Assembly (NCBI RefSeq): GCF_032854445.1
Contig: NC_088297.1
Span: forward strand, 23,697,127 to 23,761,126
DNA length: 64,000 nucleotides
Origin: Liolophura sinensis
Lineage: Eukaryota; Mollusca; Polyplacophora; Chitonida; Chitonidae
Direction: 5' to 3'
A model generated the notes under the pieces. That model worked only from the letters and a program-made list of their open reading frames with translations, had not been told where the DNA came from and ran no database searches. Within the stretch, counting starts at the first letter, position 1. Each line of letters starts with the position of its first letter. Made by a program: the position numbers and the translations under genes. This document shows, piece after piece, positions 28,901 to 37,900 of the stretch.

Positions 28901-31900
28901 AGATTTCCCAGCTACACCGTAAGGACAGAAGGTAGAAGTGAGATCTGTTTTTTTTTTCTTCTCAGCGTAGCTTTCAGAAATACACATTTGCACTGTTCCA
29001 ATCGTAGCTTTCAGATATACACATCTGCACGGTTCCAATCGTAGCTTTCAGAAATACACATCAGCACTGTTCCAATCGTAGCTTTCAGAAATACACATCT
29101 GCACTGTTCCAATCGTAGCTTTCAGAAATACACATCTGCACGGTTCCAATCGTAGCTTTCAGAAATACACATCTGCACTGTTCCAATCGTAGCTTTCAGA
29201 AATAAACATCTGCACTGTTCCAATCGTAGCTTTCAGAAATACACATCAGCACTGTTCCAATCGTAGCTTTCAGAAATACACATCAGCACTGTTCCAATCG
29301 TACCTTTCAGATATAAACATTTGCACTGTTCCAATCGTAGCTTTCAGAAATATACATTTGCACTGTTCCAATCGTAGCTTTCAGAAATACACATTTGCAC
29401 GGTTTTGATCGTAGCTTTCAGAAATACACACCTGCACTGTTCCAATCGTAGCTTTCAGATATACACATCTGCACTGTTGTAATCGTAGCTTTCAGAAATA
29501 CACATCTGCACTGTTCCAATCGTACCTTTCAGAAATACACATCTGCACTATTCCGATCGTATCTTTCAGAAATACACATCTGCACTGTTCTAATCGTAGC
29601 TTTCAGAAATACACATCTGCACTGTTCCAATCGTAGCTTTCAGAAATACACATCTGCACTGTTCCAATCGTAGCTTTCAGAAATACACATCTGCACTGTT
29701 CCAATCGTAGCTTTCAGAAATACACATCAGCACTGTTCCAATCGTAGCTTTCAGAAATACACATCTGCACTGTTCCAATCGTAGCTTTCAGAAATACACA
29801 TCAGCACTGTTCCAATCGTAGCTTTCAGAAATACACATCTGCACTGTTCCAATCGTAGCTTTCAGAAATACACATCTGCACTGTTCTAATCGTAGCTTTC
29901 AGAAATACACATCAGCACTGTTCCAATCGTAGCTTTCAGAAATACACATCTGCACTGTTCCAATCGTAGCTTTCAGAAATACACATCTGCACTGTTCCAA
30001 TCGTAGCTTTCAGAAATACACATCTGCACTGTTCCAATCGTAGCTTTCAGAAATACACATCTGCATTGTTGCAACCGTTAATCTGCAACTCAGTCTTTTC
30101 GAGAAATGCTGTCCTCAACATGCCAAAGATGTACGTCACATAAACATGTTAACTTGTTAGAAGCGTTTAATTCGACAGAAATTCTGACTGCATGTCACCT
30201 AGTTATTCATGAATAATACACACCATGGCCCAGTTGTTCAACTTAATACCACATTGAACTTTAAGCCAAGTCTTCAGATTTACACTAGTTCAAAAAAAAT
30301 TGTGTCTGCTGTCCTTTCGTTTGGTCTGTGTACAACTGTACTGGCTGTTTGGTTTTCTTACAATCGTGGATATATGATATGACTTAATACCGGTATTAGC
30401 TAATACTTTTTTGAACAACCGGGCCCATGACGTCATAATTAACAGAACTGTAAGCTGAGCCACGAGCATGGCCAGTTTTGCTCACATGTGGAATTCAGCT
30501 AAAGCAGACTCACCAATTTATCCTGGTTGAAGAGAAAACCATGGTGTATTCCTCACTCTCAGGTATGGCCGTTGTGCCGTTCTCACAACGATGGCCTCCA
30601 CTGGGACAAAACACAAACATGTGTGTAGACATGTGAGAAAATACACACACATGTAAGTAGATATGTGATAAAAAAATATAGAAACATGTGTAGATATGTA
30701 AGCAAAAATACACAAATATGTGTGTAGACATGAAAAAATATACAAAAAATATACAAACGTGTGTACATATGTGAGGAAAAGTATACAAACATGTGTGTAC
30801 ACATGTATATGTGCAATTTACATTCATATGGACAGAAAAATATCCAACTCTACACTGTACACATATATCACTGTTGATTACGTACTTGATTGTAGGGTCG
30901 GTGGTTCGAAACCCGTAGTGATCTCAACTGAAATTCAGAACTTGCACACATGCACTGTTCTAAAAGCGTCTCGACCATTTAAAATGATTATTTAAAAGCA
31001 TTTCATAAATTTTTTAAATCATTTAAAAAAAAATGAAATTCAACACGTTATAAGTCAAACTTACCACTCATACTCCCTGGTGTCATCAAGCTGTACACGA
31101 GTTATATACAGTAGACAGGCTGTCAGCTTTATCACAAAGTCAAATACTGTGTTGTAAAAACCTATCAATAGAAAAGAATAGAAAAAAATTTTATTAAAAT
31201 ATAACAAAATGCACATATGAAACACCTCGCTCACGATGACCGCCAGTATAACCACGTGAGTTTAACTTACATACATATTTAAACGTAATCCACCAAATGC
31301 TGGAATAGTTAATTTAAGCTGTCATAGGAGCTGGCGCATAAATTTGTGGCCACCTTTTTGCCACAATACACGACAACATTCTGTGAGAAGGGATTCTCTC
31401 AGAAAAATTAAATCGCAAACGCCACGAAACGTGTGTAGGGGGCCTGCAGGGTTAGTTACGGTTTTCTACACACTTGGCAATGTTAACATGTTAAAAGTCA
31501 TGTTCTAACAATCCCAACATGTCCCAAAAAGTCATGTTCAAACAATCCCAACATGTCCCAAAAAGTCATGTTCAAACAATCCCAACATGTCCCAAACTGG
31601 AATCAGGAAACATGTTTCCAGATAGGGAAAATTGTTACCTATTTAGGACTGACTGAAGTTAAGACTTCACCAGGGTCGTCTGCACTCCGACATACAGTTT
31701 ACAATTAAGAAACCAGTTCCACCTGCAGACTTGGATCAATACGCCATTTGTAAGGCGCAAATTCATAGGGTGAATAAAACAGATGTAATATTTGGATGTG
31801 ATATACGTTCATCCAACGCATGGGGGCTTCCGTGGCCGGCGGGGTAAGCACGCCAGCGCGGCGCAATGACCCAGGAGCCTCTCACTAAATGTGAGTCCAA

Positions 31901-34900
31901 TTCCAGCTCATGCATTCCCCTCTGGCGTCCGGTCTGGCAGCAACCTGCGGATGATAGTGGGTTTTTAGTGGGCTCTGCCAGGTTTTCTCCCACCATAATG
32001 CTGGCAGTCGTCGTATAAGTAAAATATTCTTGAGTACGGCGTAAAACACAAATCAGATAAATAACTAAATAAATATTCAACACGTGACTAACTCTACCTC
32101 CGTTTTTAGACAGCGGTGACTTCGGCCTGGTAAGATTACGAAGGTTTGGCGGGAAGCTTATGTACTCACGTGATCTGGAATCTCCAACAAGAAAACTTTG
32201 TAATCTCCTCTTGATTGAGTAATCGTAGGTAAAATACTTCACAGGGGCTCTGAAAGAAACATAAACCTGTCATAACTATATATATAAATGCATATACCAG
32301 TATCAGAAGAAACAAGGAAACAGTGAGTATCATGATGAGAACGAAAGCTCGAAACTGCAGTCATTATCATGATGGGAAGGAAAGTTAGAAACTGCAGTTG
32401 GAATACAACGATGTAGAAATTTGAGAAGGTTCATCTGTTTTTTTTATGCCTATTTTCTGCCTGAGAACATTCAACTTCCCCCCTGTATCTTTTACATACA
32501 TCCGTTCTCTAGAAGTCCATCGCATTGTGAAAATACAACCTACAGAATACATAAGCACGAAAACAGGAACAAAATGTATAGATTTATCCATATTTTGACG
32601 TTTTGATGATAAAATACATAGGAATTAAGACACGGTATTTGACTGAACAGTGCGCATGGGTGATATAAGTATAAAATGTTGTGGATTGTGAATTCCTGAT
32701 CCCATAAAAATGTGTCCTAATGACATCATAGCATACATCCCCCAGAACATATATAGATTACCGCCGTGGTGAAGCGTTAACATTTGAGATAAACACGACA
32801 TTGGTCTGGTTTATGGATAGGGGAAACTAGGCAGAGCCTGAAGGAACGCACTGGTCTCACCAACAACATAATTATATGTCACAACAGTACAGAGAATATA
32901 AGTCGCTGCAATTAACATTGCCAGTTGACCTCACATTATAAATCATAGCAACGACATAATTATTCGATCTATTTTGGCTGTATAATGCCAGAGTGATTTT
33001 AGGCCTGTTTGGCAGTAGCAATCATGTCGGCATCGGATTAAACATTTTGGAATGATCTTGGGAATGTATTAGAACCAAATTCACGCATGCACAATTCCTA
33101 AGATCATACCATGCCTTTCAGTCTACCAGTGGTTTCGTGGCGAAAAGGCTGTTTTATTGCTCTTTTTTGAAATGTTGTGTATAACTTGAATGCTGTTAAA
33201 TCCAACAATTTGGGAGTGGTAGTGAAGGGTAAGCATTTACAATGTTTCAAACTGTTAAAATGTGAGAATTGACAAAATCCTTAGGAAATGTTGTAATCTA
33301 ACACTATCTTATGTCAAATTCACATTTTAGGTGTTATGTCCCGCATTATAAATGTTTAAAATCTTCTAATTTAACATGTTACAACTTCCAAACTATCATT
33401 AACGCGCGGCGTAACATTATAATATGTTGGCATTCATATTTCACAACACTTAACAAGTTTTATGATTTATCACTTCAAAAATGTTGACATTTTAACGATT
33501 AATTCATATTTGACACTTTTTGACTTAATTCAAAGGTAGAAAGGCAGTAAAATGGCGCCTCTCAAAAAGATTAACAAAGTTGGCGATGGTTCAGCTATTC
33601 CTTTGCTTCACAGCCATTGTATATAGTTTGCTAAACAGTCATCATCATTTTATATACTCAACCTCTTTCATTCCCATCACTAGAAATGCATGTTGATACA
33701 TGCATACTGGCGAAAGTAGAGCGTTTTATATTTTGTACATAGATTCCCACTGATAGTTGTATTTGAAATGTTATGGTCGCTCTCCTCACTCAGCCATAAA
33801 TTGTTTGTGAACTTCACGTCTGGTAAAGCCCTGCTGATATACGTACTAGATTACGACCAGAACGCATAAATATCAAATGTATGCACACATGTACAGGCAG
33901 AGACGTACAAAAACATGCGGTTGGCCTGAAGTGACTTTTGAATTTTCCACAAGGCGTTATAAACGCAGCTATGAAATTAAAGGTCTACATACACGCTAAA
34001 ATAGTGCTTGGATTTTAAACACATTATCACCAAACCGGAGTCGGCTGTAAAGGTCGTGAGCTCAGGAATACTCTAGAAGCTGTGGTAAAGCTCACTTAAA
34101 GAAGGAGAAAACATAAAAATGATGCCAAAATCAGATGAAAGAGCGTCAAAACTTATTTGCATTTTTTTTAAGAGAAAAATTTTTGTATGGTGGGTATTTG
34201 GGACCAACGTTTGGTATTTATCGTTGTTGCATAATAATGTTCTAAACAGGATGTGATGCTTGTCTACTAAAATTTATTTGAATGTAAATTTGTTGTTTAT
34301 ATCGAAACATATGCATTTAACGTTATGAACATATTAAAAATATAAATATGATCCAAATTGAGGTTTAATAGATTTGTTAGCTGAAAAGAACAAATTTTAG
34401 AGCAAAAATATTTATTAAACCTGTTACATCCTCATTTATGACATTATTAAACAAAGACTATGAATACCAAAAGGTGGACCCAAATACTCACCATACAAAA
34501 ATTATATTCAAGTGTCTTTTTCTTTGTAAGGAAAAATCAGAAAAAATATTGAAGACTCCATTTGGAAATAACTTTTCGCACTCTTTCATCTGAACTTTAT
34601 GTCATTTTTTTATGTTTTCTCCACCTTTAAAAAAACAGCAACTATAAAATGATGATCACAGTTTTAAGGGCAAGATAGATATCTCTGACATATATTTTAT
34701 ATCTAGTAACAAACTCTTTATTTAATGCATATTACGCGTTAGTGATTGAATATTTTAAGAAATCACGGCATCAATGAATATCCCGGGAACGTCACCACTA
34801 TTGGCACGTTAATTTCCGGGTTGATGCCTCGCCTCTAAGGAAAGCCAAAGTTAAAAGCCAATTTTACAGCCCAAAAAGACAGCTGAGAGACCTTAGTTAG

Positions 34901-37900
34901 TAGTTTTATATGTTAGGCCACATGCTAAACTGCATATTAAGAAACAAAACCAAACTGTTTCAAGTATCCTTTGATAAGGTTTATATATGACGTGGCATTA
35001 GAGATGACAAAGCAGAAAATAATAATGTGTTTTATAAAAGGTCAAGCATATGACCTTAAACTTTTATTGTATCGCCTTAACTTGCGATAATGATATGTCT
35101 TTATATCTAATAAACAAACCAGTTTTTTGTTTTACACGCACATAGCTTATGAGTTCTGAAGTCTGTACCATATGGAACAAGGTCTCGTATGTCGTCTCGA
35201 CCGGTCGAATAGAACATGGGACAATCTTTCATATATAATCTTCATATATAAACTCACAGCATATGATTTATCGAACTCTTCTACACACCGACTTCGGTCC
35301 ATCCTCTCTCAATAGAATATTCCATTCACATAACTTTTGTCTTACAAATACGTGTCGCCATAACAGAACAGCCTATTCATCAGAACCACACAGTCCTATA
35401 TCAACAGAATAGTTCAGCCCGTTGAACTCATTCTTGAAACCCCGCAGATCGCCACGTGGGATTATAAACCGGATTCACACCAGGAAACATACATATACAT
35501 GCTCAGATACATTTCTGCATCTATATTTGTCTAGAAATATTTGACCTTGTTCACTGATGATAACTAAGCCAGTACGATAACACAGGGTGCACCTGGTCAG
35601 GTGTAGATGTATCCAGCGGTCAGTGTACTTTAATCTTTGAAGATATCACGTAGGCCCCTACCGCTGACGTGAATATGGTATCGGTCATTCACATATGTAA
35701 ATAAATAAATAAATAAATGTTCACTAAGCGTGTAAATATGCATTTCAATGATACGTAGCTGGCTGACTATTCTGTGTATATGTTGTACCTCACATACTGT
35801 ACTGTGCATTGTACCCATGTTATTACATATTATTATACCTCACGTAAATTTATCCCATTGGATAACACCACGTCACATGGGGTTCAGCATTTCATGATGT
35901 TGTACGCTGTGACGTCATTAAGGAAATAATTACTATGTAGCACTCTAAAGGTGCTACATCACATTTGTTTTGGTCGCGCCCTGTGTGTTGTATTACGTCA
36001 CACCTGTTGTCTGCTTTGAGAGTTTTATCAAAACAGAGGACCTATATTACATAATTCTGGGTTTATAAGGACATCACACCGAGACACATTTATCACAGCC
36101 ACGGCCACACTAATCTTAATCTAGGTACCATTAAACACGAATTATACTCAATTTTGCTTGCTCAATGACCGAAGGGTTTTCTGTCCAGCCAATATGTATG
36201 GTACACATGACGAACTCATCAAGGGAAGTGTTGATATTGGAGCAGAGCAGACAGATTCATCCATGGAAGTGTGTGTAACGGAGTAGAGCAGACAGATTCA
36301 TCTAGAGAAGTGTGTGTAACGGAGTTGAAAGTGTGTATAGCTGAATACAGCAGACATGTTCATCTGGTGAAGTGTGTGTAGCGGAGTAGAGCAAACAGAT
36401 TCATCTAGACAGTGTGTGTAACAGAGTAAAGCAGACAGATTCATCAAGGGAAATGTTCGTAATAGAGTAGAGCAGGCAGATTCATCTAGGAAAGTGTGTG
36501 TAACAGAGTAGAGCAGATAGATTCATTTGGGGCAGTGTGCGTAACGGAGTAGAGCAGACAAATTCATCTAGGACAGTGTGTGTAACAGAGTAAAGCAGAC
36601 AGATTCATCAAGGGAAACGTTTGTACAAGAGTAAAGCAGACAGATTCATTTGGGGAAGTGTGTGTAACAGAGTAGAGCAGACAGATTCACCTAGGGAAGT
36701 GGGTTTAACGGAGTTAAAAGTGTTTAATCCTGAATACAGCAGACAGATTCATTTGGGGAAGTGTGTGTAACAGAGTAGAGCAGACAGATTCATCTAGGAA
36801 AGTGTGTGTAACAGAGTAGAGCAGACAGATTCATTTTAAGACAGTGTATGTAACGAAGTAGAGCAGACAGATTCATCTAGGAAAGTGTATATAACGGAGT
36901 AGGAAGTGTGTATAGCGGAATAAAGAAGACAGGTTCATCTCGGGAAGTGTGTAACGGAGTAGAGCAGACAGACTCATCTTGGAAAGTGTGTAAACTGGAG
37001 TAGGACAGATTCACCTAGGGCAGTGAATGTTATGGGATGAAGCAGACAGTCATCTAGAAAAGTGTGTCTAACGGAGTAGGCCTAAGTCAAATTCATCTTC
37101 GGAAGTGTGCATAACGGTGTTGGGAAGATAAACTCATAAATAACGGCTCAGGGCAAACAAATTCATCTAGGGAAGTCTAACGAGTGCGCATGTAACGTGT
37201 GCGCTTGTAACGTATGCGCCAGTAACGTATGCGCCAGCAACGTATGCGCCAGTAACGTATGTGCCTGTAACGTATGCGCCAGTAACGTGTGCGCATGTAA
37301 CGTGTACACCTGTAACGTGAGTGACTGTAGGGTGTGTGCCTGTAACCTAACAGACATTCGTATACCAAGCGTAAACAATAACCGCCGTTCAAGGTCAATA
37401 ACCGCAAGACCAATTTCCGGAACAACGTTCAGCACAAACTAACCAAGCAGTAAGGAGGTGTGTAAAGTAAGATATCACTGAGTTCTTTAAACAGGGTTGG
37501 TCATCCGTTTTCCGGGGCACTAGAAAGGCAGTACCAATGTTCTAGGCGCGTAAATTTAACCAGCATATCTCAAATCGTGAACCATGTTAGTTTATTATTT
37601 TACGCGTATAGAACAAATATATGCATTTCAGTTGAGTTTTGATCGCAACTCTTTGTATGTCCAACTAACGTTGCTATCATATTGAACACAATACGACTCC
37701 CGAGGCCATTCTTTCTAGCGGAGTTTAACACATGTATTTAGGAACCACACTGACTGACTATATACATTACAGCTGACAACTTATGTATGCAGACGTGTGA
37801 CTGGACCCGCCTCGTTTAATGCGCTGTATATCAAGCGAGTGAAGATGTATGTTGAATACTACGGAAAAGTTTACATGGAGCACGATTGTCTATGCCTTAT

